A stretch of DNA of 64,000 nt from Jatrophihabitans sp. Lineage in GTDB: Bacteria > Actinomycetota > Actinomycetes > Mycobacteriales > Jatrophihabitantaceae. The translations under genes were made by a program, and so were the position numbers. Below, in pieces: positions 26,131-35,115 of the stretch (the first letter of the stretch is position 1; every line of letters starts with the position of its first letter). Under the pieces are notes generated by a model. The model was not told where the DNA came from. It was given only the letters and a program-made list of their open reading frames with translations, and searched no databases. The DNA is taken from contig DASWNX010000040.1 of assembly GCA_036399055.1 (NCBI GenBank), positions 221,056 to 285,055 on the forward strand. Reading direction: 5' to 3'.

Positions 26131-27243
26131 TCAGCGCTGGGTCAGCAGCCGCTCGAAGGCCTCGCCTGAGCTCTGCCAGTCAAAGCGCTGAGCCCGCTCA
26201 CGTGCCTTCTTGGCCATCGCCAGCCGGGCCTCGGTGTCCTCCAGCAGCGCCCGGCACTGGCTGACCAGCTCGTCCAGGTCGTCCACCAGGACGCCGGTCT
26301 CGCCGTCGACGATCGACTCGGTCACCCCGCCGGCGAAGGAGTAGGCAAGGGCGGGCACCGACCGGGCAGCGGCCTCCATGATCGCGATGCCCCAGCCCTC
26401 CTTGATCGAGGGCACCAGCATGAGCCAGCTGGCGTCGAGCAGCGCATCGCGCTCGGTGTCGCTGACGTGGCCGTGAAAGGTGACCAGCTCGCTGACGCCG
26501 AGTTCCTCGGCCGCGGCGGCCAGCTCGGCCGACCACCAGCCCGACCCGATCACGTCCAGCCGCAACTGCGGCATGCTCACCCGCAGCCGGGCCATCAGCT
26601 CCAGCGCGTGCTCGAACTGCTTGTGCGGCACCAGCCGTCCCAGGACGCAGATCCGCGGGGTGCTCGAGCGCGGTTGCAGCCGGGAGGGGTGCGGGACGTC
26701 GATCCCGTTGCAGACCACCGAGATCCGCTCCGGGTCGACGCCCAGTCCGGTCAGGTCGTGCCTGCTGGACTCCGACACCGTGATGTAGGGGCGCCGGCGG
26801 TAGAGCCGGGGCGCGAGCCAGGACTCCACCCACCAGCCGATCCGGCCTCCGACGCCGGGATAGATGATCTGCCACTGCTCGCGGTGCACGTGGTGGACCA
26901 GCACGTGCACCCCGCGGCGGCGGACCAGGGGCGCGGCGAACGGGATGCCGTTGTGGACGTCGATGACGATGTCAGCGCGGCGGCCGGCGCGGCTGAGCAG
27001 GTAGGCCAGGCCGCGGGGGTAGACGCTGAGCCAGCCGCCTCGGCGGTGGAACCGGACTCCGTCGCGGACCTCGTCGCCAGGGGCGTTGGCGTGCGCGGCG
27101 CAGAAGATCGTGACGTCGTGGCCGCGTCCGGCGAGCCAGCGCGCCATGTGCTCGACGTAGACCTCCGAGCCGCCGCCATCGGGATGCGCCGTGTCGCGCC
27201 ACACCAGAAAGGTGATGCGCCGTGGCGTGGCTGACGAATCCAT
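26131..27243 (-). CDS. GT4-family glycosyltransferase (Rv0225-like)
   Basis: A 370-residue GT-B glycosyltransferase. HPDGGGSEVYVEHMARWL near residue 20 is the N-domain sugar-acceptor loop, ICVLGRLVPHKQFEHALEL opens the C-domain, and EGWGIAIME gives the E-x7-E nucleotide-sugar motif (Glu282, Glu290). It adds a sugar from an NDP- or polyprenyl-type donor in the cytoplasm. The ATG at 27243 was chosen because the residues before it are not family-like, although its RBS spacing is short. The gene resembles Rv0225, which neighbours the same set of methyltransferase and membrane genes in M. tuberculosis. Confidence 0.88.
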   Translation of the reverse strand: MDSSATPRRITFLVWRDTAHPDGGGSEVYVEHMARWLAGRGHDVTIFCAAHANAPGDEVRDGVRFHRRGGWLSVYPRGLAYLLSRAGRRADIVIDVHNGIPFAAPLVRRRGVHVLVHHVHREQWQIIYPGVGGRIGWWVESWLAPRLYRRRPYITVSESSRHDLTGLGVDPERISVVCNGIDVPHPSRLQPRSSTPRICVLGRLVPHKQFEHALELMARLRVSMPQLRLDVIGSGWWSAELAAAAEELGVSELVTFHGHVSDTERDALLDASWLMLVPSIKEGWGIAIMEAAARSVPALAYSFAGGVTESIVDGETGVLVDDLDELVSQCRALLEDTEARLAMAKKARERAQRFDWQSSGEAFERLLTQR

Positions 27244-27359
27244 TGCTCCCCGACCGCTTTGAACAGTTACTGGAGGGTAGCCCAACTCCCTGCCGCTCAC
27301 GACGCCTTCGCCAGAGCTCGGCGCCGTCCAGTAAGCCGGTCAGCGGTCAACGACTCAGG

Positions 27360-27515
27360 GTGGGGCATGTCCAGCGCATATAAAGGTTATATAACGATGA
27401 ATTTGCTTAAGTGTGGCCTGGGTCAAGTGAAATCGTCTAAATTCAATCAGGAGATGCGAATTGCTGGGAGCGGCATTAAAATTGCGATTCCTGGTTGTTA
27501 TTTAAAGGAGATCTG
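27360..27515 (+). promoter_or_regulatory. AT-rich upstream region of the subtilase gene
   Basis: About 155 bases have only about 42% GC by hand count, in a genome near 70%. They include the inverted repeat ATATAA-agg-TTATAT at 27378-27392 and end in AAAGGAG five bases before the subtilase ATG. A promoter and a binding region for a xenogeneic silencer (Lsr2-like) are both reasonable readings. No single -35/-10 pair stands out. Confidence 0.55.
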
Positions 27516-28895
27516 ATGCGCCCGTCTATATTTCGTGTCGCGACGGTGGCAGTGTGCGCTGTCGCTTTGAGTGTTCCAGCCGTGGCCATGTCGTCGGCCT
27601 CGGCTGCGCCGCCCACTCCGGCTCCCGCCCCGGCGGGACCGTCCTCGGTCGCCAATGAGGTGCTGGTCGGCTACGTCAGCGGCGCGGCCGCCACCGACCG
27701 GGCCCGGGCTCGTGACCGGGCCGCTGCCCGGCTGGCTGAGCGCGTGGTGCCAGGCGCTGGTTCCCGCGCCGAGGTCGAATTGCTGCGGTTGCCCGCCGGC
27801 GCCGACCGCGCCCGCGCCATCCAGGCGCTGAAGGCCGACCCGGCGGTCGCCTACGCCGAGCCGAACTGGGTCTACACCCACGCCGCGACCAGCACCGACC
27901 CCTACTACACCAACGGCAGCCTGTGGGGCATGTACGGCCCCGGCACGAGTCCGGCCAACGCCTACGGCAGCAACGCCGCCGCGGCCTGGGCCGCGGGCAC
28001 CACTGGCTCCTCCAGCGTCTACGTCGGCATCATCGACGAGGGCATCCAGTTCAACCACCCGGACCTGGCCGGTCAGGTGGGCAACCCGCTGGAGACCGCC
28101 AACGGCGTCGATGACGACCGCAACGGCTACGTCGATGACGTCAACGGCTGGGACTTCGACGGCAACAACAACAGCGTCTACGACGGCACCACCCTCGGCT
28201 TCTCCGACGACCACGGCACCCACGTGTCCGGCACCATTGGCGCCAAGGCCAACAACGGCGCCGGCGTGGTCGGGGTCAACTGGAACGTCCGGCTGATCAG
28301 CGGCAAGTTCCTCGGCGCGGCCGGCGGCACCACCGCCAACGCGATCAAGGCGATCGACTACTTCAACGGCCTGAAGGCCCGCGGCGTGAACATCGTCGCG
28401 ACCAACAACTCCTGGGGCGGCGGCGGGTACTCCCAGGCTCTCGGCGACGCGATCGGCCGGGCCAACAGCGCCAACATCCTGTTCGTCGCGGCAGCCGGCA
28501 ACGGCGGCACCGACGGCGTGGGGGACAACAACGACACCACTCCCAGCTACCCGGCCTCCTACCCGCACGCCAACGTGATCTCGGTCGCCGCCATCACCAG
28601 CACCGGCGCCCGCTCCGGCTTCTCCAACTACGGCCCGACCAGCGTCGACATCGGCGCGCCGGGCTCGGCGATCTGGTCGACCACCGCCTACAACGGCTAC
28701 TCCTCCTACGACGGCACCTCGATGGCCACCCCGCACGTCACCGGAGCAGCCGCGCTCTACGCCTCGACCCATCCCGGGGCGACGGCCGCCGCGATCAAGA
28801 ACGCCCTGCTCAGCAGCGCCGTCCCGACCGCCTCGATGTCCGGCAAGACCGTGACCGGCGGGCGGCTCGACGCCTTCGCGGCCCAGTCCCGGTAG
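27516..28895 (+). CDS. Secreted S8 subtilisin-like serine protease
   Basis: A 459-residue secreted protease. There is a signal peptide (1 to about 31, ending SASA), a propeptide with an I9-like fold (about 45-120, NEVLVGYVSG to AYAEPNWVY), and a subtilase domain with the triad Asp174 (GIIDEG), His233 (DDHGTHVSG) and Ser402 (GTSMATPHV), plus oxyanion Asn329 (AAAGNGG). It is probably calcium-stabilised and acts outside the cell as a general endopeptidase. It has a strong Shine-Dalgarno (AAAGGAG) and an AT-rich upstream region unlike its neighbours. A GC-rich hairpin follows the stop. Confidence 0.96.
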   Translation: MRPSIFRVATVAVCAVALSVPAVAMSSASAAPPTPAPAPAGPSSVANEVLVGYVSGAAATDRARARDRAAARLAERVVPGAGSRAEVELLRLPAGADRARAIQALKADPAVAYAEPNWVYTHAATSTDPYYTNGSLWGMYGPGTSPANAYGSNAAAAWAAGTTGSSSVYVGIIDEGIQFNHPDLAGQVGNPLETANGVDDDRNGYVDDVNGWDFDGNNNSVYDGTTLGFSDDHGTHVSGTIGAKANNGAGVVGVNWNVRLISGKFLGAAGGTTANAIKAIDYFNGLKARGVNIVATNNSWGGGGYSQALGDAIGRANSANILFVAAAGNGGTDGVGDNNDTTPSYPASYPHANVISVAAITSTGARSGFSNYGPTSVDIGAPGSAIWSTTAYNGYSSYDGTSMATPHVTGAAALYASTHPGATAAAIKNALLSSAVPTASMSGKTVTGGRLDAFAAQSR

Positions 28896-28930
28896 TCCCT
28901 TCCAATCCCGACTCCACCCTCAAGGGCACC

Positions 28931-28969
28931 CCGAGCCCGCGCCGAAGCTCCATTCCGGCGCGGGCTCGG
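28931..28969 (+). terminator. 14-bp GC-rich hairpin after the subtilase gene
   Basis: CCGAGCCCGCGCCG (28931-28944) and its exact complement (28956-28969) flank an 11-base loop, 36 bases after the stop. There is no T-tract, as is common in high-GC actinobacteria. The position fits transcription termination. Confidence 0.7.
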
Positions 28970-29090
28970 CGCTGCCCGCGGCCGTGGCAGCCGGGGTTGA
29001 ACGGCAGTGAGGGCGCGCGGGCAGAGCCCTGACGCCGCCAGCCGCCGCCTCGGGTTCGTGCGGGCCTGGTGAGGCGGGTACGGTTCGCCG

Positions 29091-29825
29091 GTGCGCGCAC
29101 ACCCCCGCAGTGGTCGCCAGGCAACCCTGCGCCGCTCGATCCGGCTGTTCCGGCTGTTCCTGGTCGAACAGACCCGGCCGGCGGACTTCTATTCGGCCCT
29201 GGCTGCCGACGCGGTCCAGCAGCTGGCTGAATGGGTCGCGCTGCCCGGGGCGCTGGTGCTCGATGTCGGCGGCGGACCGGGTTACTTCGGGCGGGCCTTC
29301 CAGCAGGCCGGGGCCAGCTATATCGGCGTGGAGCTCGACGTGAGCACTGACCTGCCCGCCGAGATCGTCGGGCTGTGCGCCTCCGGTGAGGCGTTACCGA
29401 TTCGCTCGCAGTCGGTCGACGTGGCCTACAGCTCCAATGTGGTCGAACACCTCCGGCAACCGTGGGTGATGGCTGACGAGCTGCTGCGGGTCACCAAGTC
29501 CGGTGGCACGGTGTTCCTGTCCTTCACGCCCTGGTTCTCGCCATGGGGCGGGCATGAGACGGCGCCCTGGCACTTCCTCGGCGGCGGCTATGCCCGGCGG
29601 CGCTACGTCCGCAAGACCGGCCGGCAGCCGAAGAACGTGTTCGGGCAGTCGCTGTTCGACTATCGGGTCAGCCAGGCGCTGGCCTGGGCTCGCAGCCACC
29701 CGGACGCCGAGCTGGTGGCCGCTTTCCCTCGGTATCATCCGTGGTGGGCATGCTGGCTGGTCCGGGTTCCGGTCCTTCGAGAAGTGGCGCTCTGGAATCT
29801 CGCGATGGTGCTGCGTAAACGATGA
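29091..29825 (+). CDS. Class I SAM-dependent methyltransferase (Rv0224c-like)
   Basis: A 244-residue methyltransferase. Motif I is ALVLDVGGGPGYFGRAF and the motif IV/post region is SVDVAYSSNVVEHLRQPWVM (Methyltransf_11). The C-terminal hydrophobic stretch PWWACWLVRVPVLREVALWNLAM may sit at the membrane. It resembles Rv0224c, which lies in the same mycobacterial neighbourhood. The GTG start follows the subtilase hairpin. The stop overlaps the aftD start (ATGA), so the two proteins are made together; methylation of an arabinan or lipid-linked intermediate is a reasonable inference. Confidence 0.85.
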   Translation: MRAHPRSGRQATLRRSIRLFRLFLVEQTRPADFYSALAADAVQQLAEWVALPGALVLDVGGGPGYFGRAFQQAGASYIGVELDVSTDLPAEIVGLCASGEALPIRSQSVDVAYSSNVVEHLRQPWVMADELLRVTKSGGTVFLSFTPWFSPWGGHETAPWHFLGGGYARRRYVRKTGRQPKNVFGQSLFDYRVSQALAWARSHPDAELVAAFPRYHPWWACWLVRVPVLREVALWNLAMVLRKR

Positions 29826-32800
29826 CGACGACCGCGACGCAGGTCGGGATGGGCGCGGCGTCAGCCGAGCCCGACCATAGGCCGCCGCCACCGATGGCGG
29901 TGCAACGATTGCGCCTGATCACCCTCTGTATCGGGCTGGTCCTGCTGGTGTTCTCCCAAAGCGCCGGCCGGACGGCTCCGGACACCAAGCTGGACCTGGT
30001 AGTCGATCCGGTGCGGTTCCTGCGAAGGTCCATGACGCTCTGGGATCCGCTGGGGGCCGCCGGCCAGCTGCAGAATCAGGCCTACGGCTACCTGTTTCCG
30101 ATGGGGCCGTTCTTCGTGCTGGGCAAGCTGGCGGGCCTGCCGGCCTGGGTGGTGCAACGCGGCTGGGAATCGGCGTTGGTGGTCGTGGCCTTCCTGGGCA
30201 TGGTGCGGCTGGCCAGGCTGCTGGGCGTCACCGGGTTCTGGCCGAAGGTCGCCGCCGGCCTGAGCTACGCCCTGGCGCCGAGGATGCTCAGCGAGCTGGG
30301 CTCGATCTCCTCCGAGCTGATGCCGATGGCGGTCCTGCCGTGGATCATGATCCCGCTGGTGATCGGCGCCGAGCGCGGTTCCACCCGGCAGGCCGGCGCG
30401 CTCGCCGGGCTGGCCCTGCTGTTCGCCGGTGGCGTCAACGCCGCGGCGACCCTGGCGGTGCTGCCCGCGCCCGCGCTGTGGCTGCTCACCCGCCGGGCTG
30501 GCCGCCGGCGCCGGGAGCTGATGCTGTGGTTCAGCCTGGCGGTGATCCTGGCCAGCGCCTGGTGGGTGCTGCCGCTGCTGCTGCTCGGCAGGTACAGCCC
30601 ACCCTTCCTGGACTTCATCGAGCCCAGCAACGTCACCACCGGGATCACCAGCCTGATCGCGTCGCTGCGCGGAGCCGATCACTGGCAGGCCTACCTCGGC
30701 CCCGGGATCTGGCCGGGTGGCTGGATCCTGGTCGCGGTCCCCGCCGTGGTGCTGGCCACCACCGCAGTGGCAGCGATGGGGCTGGTCGGGTTGGGCCGGC
30801 GCGACAAGTCGAACCGGCTGTTCGCCCTCAGTTGCCTGCTGCTCGGCCTGGCGCTGGTCACCATGGGGTACCTGGCGCCGGTCGGGCCGCCGGCCGGCGG
30901 ATGGCTGCGGACCTGGCTGGACGGCCCGCTCAACGCCTTTCGCAACGTCCACAAGTTCGACCCGCTGATCCGGCTGCCGCTGGCCCTGGGCCTGGGATGG
31001 TCGCTCAGCCGGCTGCGGTTGCCGGCGCTCTGGCGACCGCGTTGGCGCGGCGCGACCCTGCAGCTGCGGCCGCGGCTGATGGCGGCGGCGCTGGCCGTCA
31101 CCATCGGCGCCCTGGCGGCGGCTCCGGCGGTGGCCACCAGCCTGATTCCGCAACCGCGGTCGGTGACCCACGCCGACTGGTGGCGACAGGCCGGCGACTG
31201 GCTGGGCAGTCATTCCGGCGACGGCCGGTCGCTGGTGGTTCCCGGCGCGTCCCGGCCGACCTATGTCTGGGGGGCCACCGTCGACGACGCGCTGCAGCCG
31301 GTGGCCACCGCGCCGTGGACGGTCCGCGACGGCATCCCGCTGACCTCGGCGGCCTACATCCGGCTGCTGGACGACCTTACGCTGCGGATGGCATCGGGCC
31401 ATCGCGATGACGCGCTGGCGCCGTTGCTGGCCCGCGCCGGCATCCGGTACGTGGTGGTGCGCAACGACCTGAACACCGCGGCGTCCGCGGCGACCAACCT
31501 GGCCTTCGTGCATGCGACGCTGCGGGCCACGCCGGGCTTCTCGGCGGTGACCTCGTTCGGCAGGCCCCCGGAGTTCGCCCCGGACCGCAACCGGCTGGTC
31601 GATGTCGGCGCCACCGTCATCCGGCCGGCGATCGAGATCTACCAGGCGCCGGGATGGTCCGGCGTGGTGGGCCTGCTGCCCGCCTCCAGCACGGTGCTCG
31701 CCACCGGATCGGCCGATTCGCTCGGCGCGCTGGTCGAGGCCGGAATCGGCGCCCAGGCCCCGGTGCTGTTCGGTTCCGACGCTGCCGGCGCCGAGGGCGT
31801 CACCGTGGTCACCGACGGCATCAGGCGCCGGGAGGCGACGTTCGGCCAGCCCGGCGGCACCTCAGCGACCCTGACCGCCGACCAGCCGTACCGGCAGTCC
31901 CGAGCGGCTCAGGATTACCTGCCACCGTCGCCGGGGGTGCTCTCCACGGTCGGCTACGGCGGTGGTGTGACAGACGTCCAGGCGTCCTCGTCCGGGGCGG
32001 ACGCCGGCGCGCTGGTCAACCGCGGGGCCGGCTACGGGCCGTGGGCGGCGCTGGACGGCGACCCCGCGACGTCCTGGCGCAGCGGCTCGCTGGCCAGCGT
32101 CAAGGGCGAGTGGCTCGCGGTGATGCTGGCGGCGCCGACGTCCCAGCCCACGGTCGAGGTGGCCTTCGCCGCCAACCTCGGCGGCTACCCGAACCGGGTG
32201 CGGGTGTCCACCGACTCGGGAACGCGGGACTCCGACGTCTCACCCGGCCCGTTTCCACAGCAGCTGGCGTTGCCGCCTGGCCCGACCCGGCAGCTGCGCC
32301 TCACCGTGCTGGATGCCTCGCCCGGAACCAGCTCGGTCGGCATCTCCACGTTCACCATCGCCGGCATCACCCCTACCCGGACGCTGATGGTGCCGATAAG
32401 CCGGCTGGCGCCGGACGCGCTGAGCTTCGCCACCGAGCTCGGCGGCCGGTCCACCTGCCTGACGGTGGCCGATCGGGCCGCCTGCGACGCGACGTTCGCC
32501 AGCACTGGAGAGAGCGACGGCGTGCTCGACCGGACCTTCACCATGCCGGCCGGCCAGCGCTACGCCATCGCGGCCACCGTGAAGCCCCGGCCCGGCGCGG
32601 CATTGGACGCCCTGTTGGACGCCGGCGCCGCCATCGCCGCGACGGCGTCCTCGGTCGATGACGCCGATCCGCGGCAGCGTCCCGGCGCGGCGGTGGACGG
32701 CGACCCGGCAACCAGTTGGGTGTCCACCGCCGGCGATGAGACGCCGTCGCTGACGCTGGACTTCAAGAGCCGGCGGGCGGTGTCCACACTGCGGCTCCAG

Positions 32801-34057
32801 CTCGACCGGGACACCCCGCTGGCCCTGCCGCGGCAGGTCGCGGTGGCCGCGGGCGGGCGCAGCTGGACCCTCGAGGTGCCTGCCGACGGCCTGCTGAGAC
32901 TGCCGGCGCCGGTGCTCACCCGCACCCTGACGATCACGGTGCTGAGCGCGGAGCTGCGTTCCACCACCAGCACCCGCTTCGGCGCGCCCCGGCTGCTGCC
33001 GGCGGGCATCACCGAGGTGGCCGTCAACGGCAAGGCCAACCGGGCCTTGACCGAACCGGTCGAGTTCAGCTGCTCGTCCGGACTGGCCGTGGCCGTCGAC
33101 GGCATCCCGTTGCCGATGCGGGCCGAGGCCACCCGCGAGCAGCTGCTGAAGGGTGAGCCCGTGAGAGCACGCACCTGTGATCAGGCGCCGACCACGCTGG
33201 GGGCAGGTCCGCACCGGCTCCGCTTAGTCGCGAGCCCGTCGGCCACCCCGCTCACCCTGACCCTGCGGCGGCCCGGGCTGGAGCTGGCCGGCGCCGCGCC
33301 GGCCGGGACCGCCACACCGCTGAGCTGGCAGGCCACCAGCCGGACGGTCCGGGTCCAGACCACGGCCCCCGCGATGCTGGTGGTCCGGGAGAACTTCAAC
33401 GCCGGCTGGCAGGCCAGCCTGAACGGCCGCCGGCTCGCGGCGGTCCAGGTGGACGGCTGGCAGCAGGCCTGGCGGCTGCCGGCCGGCGTCAGCGGGGAGG
33501 TGTCGCTGCGCTATGCCCCGCAGACCGCTTTCCGGGCCGGCCTGCTGCTCGGGCTACTGGCCGTGGTGGGGCTGCTGGCGCTGGTCGGCGCCGCCCGCCG
33601 GCCCTCGGCCGCGCCGCCCGTGGGGGAGCGGACGATGTCGCCGCGCTGGGTGGCGCCGCTGTGCCTGACGGCGTCGTTCGTGCTGGCCGGATTCGTCGGC
33701 CTGGCGGTAGCGGCGGCGATCGGTCTGGGATGGCTGGCGGAGCGGCGGGTGGCGGGGTGGTGGCTGCCTCAACGCTGGCGGGGCGGCCTGCCTGCCTGGT
33801 CTCCGGCGGCGCTGATCCTGCTGGCAGGCTGCGCCGAGGCGATCCGGCCGAGTGGCGGCCCGCAGCCGCTGGCCGGCTCGGCCGGGGTTCAGGCGCTCTG
33901 CGTGATCGGCATCTGCTTGGCGGTGTTCGGCTCGCCCACGTTGCGCCAGGTCGGCCGGGAGAACCTGCGTAGCAGCGGCCGCTCCAGCAGGTACCAGGAC
34001 AGTGTTGCCAGCACCGATGAGACACCGGCGGTGAGCACCAAGAGCTTCCAGAAATGA
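29822..34057 (+). CDS. aftD: AftD-like alpha-(1->3)-arabinofuranosyltransferase
   Basis: A 1411-residue GT-C protein. The N-terminal 450 residues hold about 11 hydrophobic segments; TAPDTKLDLVVDPVRFLRRS and NQAYGYLFPMGPFFVLGKL are in the first loop, as in mycobacterial AftD. A very large extracellular part follows, with two discoidin-like carbohydrate-binding modules (AALDGDPATSWRS near residue 743, AAVDGDPATSWVS near 955), then C-terminal hydrophobic segments. AftD adds alpha-1,3-arabinofuranose branches from decaprenyl-phosphoarabinose to arabinan in mycobacteria. The length matches AftD (about 1400). It is coupled to the methyltransferase gene. Its last 56 codons overlap the convergent acyltransferase gene, so the true C-terminus may be shorter in function. 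Confidence 0.9.
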   Translation: MTTTATQVGMGAASAEPDHRPPPPMAVQRLRLITLCIGLVLLVFSQSAGRTAPDTKLDLVVDPVRFLRRSMTLWDPLGAAGQLQNQAYGYLFPMGPFFVLGKLAGLPAWVVQRGWESALVVVAFLGMVRLARLLGVTGFWPKVAAGLSYALAPRMLSELGSISSELMPMAVLPWIMIPLVIGAERGSTRQAGALAGLALLFAGGVNAAATLAVLPAPALWLLTRRAGRRRRELMLWFSLAVILASAWWVLPLLLLGRYSPPFLDFIEPSNVTTGITSLIASLRGADHWQAYLGPGIWPGGWILVAVPAVVLATTAVAAMGLVGLGRRDKSNRLFALSCLLLGLALVTMGYLAPVGPPAGGWLRTWLDGPLNAFRNVHKFDPLIRLPLALGLGWSLSRLRLPALWRPRWRGATLQLRPRLMAAALAVTIGALAAAPAVATSLIPQPRSVTHADWWRQAGDWLGSHSGDGRSLVVPGASRPTYVWGATVDDALQPVATAPWTVRDGIPLTSAAYIRLLDDLTLRMASGHRDDALAPLLARAGIRYVVVRNDLNTAASAATNLAFVHATLRATPGFSAVTSFGRPPEFAPDRNRLVDVGATVIRPAIEIYQAPGWSGVVGLLPASSTVLATGSADSLGALVEAGIGAQAPVLFGSDAAGAEGVTVVTDGIRRREATFGQPGGTSATLTADQPYRQSRAAQDYLPPSPGVLSTVGYGGGVTDVQASSSGADAGALVNRGAGYGPWAALDGDPATSWRSGSLASVKGEWLAVMLAAPTSQPTVEVAFAANLGGYPNRVRVSTDSGTRDSDVSPGPFPQQLALPPGPTRQLRLTVLDASPGTSSVGISTFTIAGITPTRTLMVPISRLAPDALSFATELGGRSTCLTVADRAACDATFASTGESDGVLDRTFTMPAGQRYAIAATVKPRPGAALDALLDAGAAIAATASSVDDADPRQRPGAAVDGDPATSWVSTAGDETPSLTLDFKSRRAVSTLRLQLDRDTPLALPRQVAVAAGGRSWTLEVPADGLLRLPAPVLTRTLTITVLSAELRSTTSTRFGAPRLLPAGITEVAVNGKANRALTEPVEFSCSSGLAVAVDGIPLPMRAEATREQLLKGEPVRARTCDQAPTTLGAGPHRLRLVASPSATPLTLTLRRPGLELAGAAPAGTATPLSWQATSRTVRVQTTAPAMLVVRENFNAGWQASLNGRRLAAVQVDGWQQAWRLPAGVSGEVSLRYAPQTAFRAGLLLGLLAVVGLLALVGAARRPSAAPPVGERTMSPRWVAPLCLTASFVLAGFVGLAVAAAIGLGWLAERRVAGWWLPQRWRGGLPAWSPAALILLAGCAEAIRPSGGPQPLAGSAGVQALCVIGICLAVFGSPTLRQVGRENLRSSGRSSRYQDSVASTDETPAVSTKSFQK

Positions 34058-35115
34058 CCCTGCCAGATCGGGATGTCCAGCGCCCGGTGCAGGAACACCA
34101 GCACCGGTAGGTGCCACAGGTAGACGCCGTAGGAGATTTGGCCGAGGAACCGCGGCGCCCGGCTGCTCAGCACCTGCCCGATCACCCCGCCGTCGCCCAG
34201 GGTCAGCGGCAGCAGCAGGAAGAACACCACAGCGGCCTGCAGCAGGTTCTTGGCCAGGTGCTCACCCGCGGTGGGCACCGCCAGGTCAAGGGGGCCTGCC
34301 AGCGGCAGGGTCATGAACCAGTACAGCAGGATGGCCAGCATCCAGCACAGCTCGGGAGCTCCGGCCCACTGGCTCAGCACCTCCCGGGTCCTGCGCAGGG
34401 CGGTGCAGCCGGCCGGCGCGGCCGACAGCGTGGCAAGCAGCATGCCGAGGGCGAACCAGTCGATGACACCGGGCAGCCACTTGGTCGCGACGAAGCCCAG
34501 AAAGCCCACCCGGTACACGATGACTTGCCAAGCGACGCTGGCCACGAGCAGCGCGCCGATCAGCAGGCACTGGCTGCGCAGGAGTTGCTCGGGGCTCCGG
34601 CGGCCACGCAGCGACAGCGCCAGCAGCGGAAGCGCCGCGTACAGCGACACCTCGGCGGCCAGGGTCCAGATGTGGGTCAGCGACGGGTCGACGTCGTGAC
34701 CGTTGTAGATCTGGGTCAGGGTGAGGTAAGAGAGCCAGTCGCCCAGTCTCGCGCGCTGGGTGCTCAGCAGGCCCAGCGTGAGAACGGCCGTGACCCAGAA
34801 GGCCGGCAGCACGCGCAGCGCCCGCCGCCAGTAGAACCCCGCGGTCCGCGGCGCCGGCAACCCGCGGAAGGCCCGCGCCACGAAGGGCCGGTAGAGCAGG
34901 AACCCCGACAACATCAAAAAGATCGGCACCGCGGTGTCCAGCCGCGACAGCCAGGGCGCTGGCGGGCCGGTTCCGAAGGACCGGCCCGACTGGAAACCGA
35001 CATGGGTGAAGATGACCGCGTAGCTGGCGATGGCCCGCATGCCGTCCAGCGCGTCGAAGTGCCGGGCCGGATCCGCCGCGGGGATGCTGGAGTCGGCGGT
35101 GGTGGTGGCGGTCAT
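33889..35115 (-). CDS. Acyltransferase-3 (OafA/Rv0228-like) membrane protein
   Basis: A 408-residue Acyl_transf_3 protein with about ten hydrophobic segments. HFDALDGMRAIASYAVIFTHVGF carries the family histidine, FLMLSGFLLYRPF follows, and the last helix is SYGVYLWHLPVLVFLH. Members O-acylate sugars at the membrane, here possibly succinylating or acetylating the arabinan (inference). It resembles Rv0228, a neighbour of the DUF3068 gene in M. tuberculosis. The start is ATG at 35115, overlapping the stop of the upstream membrane-protein gene (ATGA). The final 25 or so residues lie antisense to the end of aftD. Confidence 0.88.
   Translation of the reverse strand: MTATTTADSSIPAADPARHFDALDGMRAIASYAVIFTHVGFQSGRSFGTGPPAPWLSRLDTAVPIFLMLSGFLLYRPFVARAFRGLPAPRTAGFYWRRALRVLPAFWVTAVLTLGLLSTQRARLGDWLSYLTLTQIYNGHDVDPSLTHIWTLAAEVSLYAALPLLALSLRGRRSPEQLLRSQCLLIGALLVASVAWQVIVYRVGFLGFVATKWLPGVIDWFALGMLLATLSAAPAGCTALRRTREVLSQWAGAPELCWMLAILLYWFMTLPLAGPLDLAVPTAGEHLAKNLLQAAVVFFLLLPLTLGDGGVIGQVLSSRAPRFLGQISYGVYLWHLPVLVFLHRALDIPIWQGHFWKLLVLTAGVSSVLATLSWYLLERPLLRRFSRPTWRNVGEPNTAKQMPITQSA

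Noticed and set aside
27259-27516. An 85-residue open frame before the subtilase gene
   Set aside because: It has no RBS and runs through the AT-rich promoter region; its composition is not protein-like.
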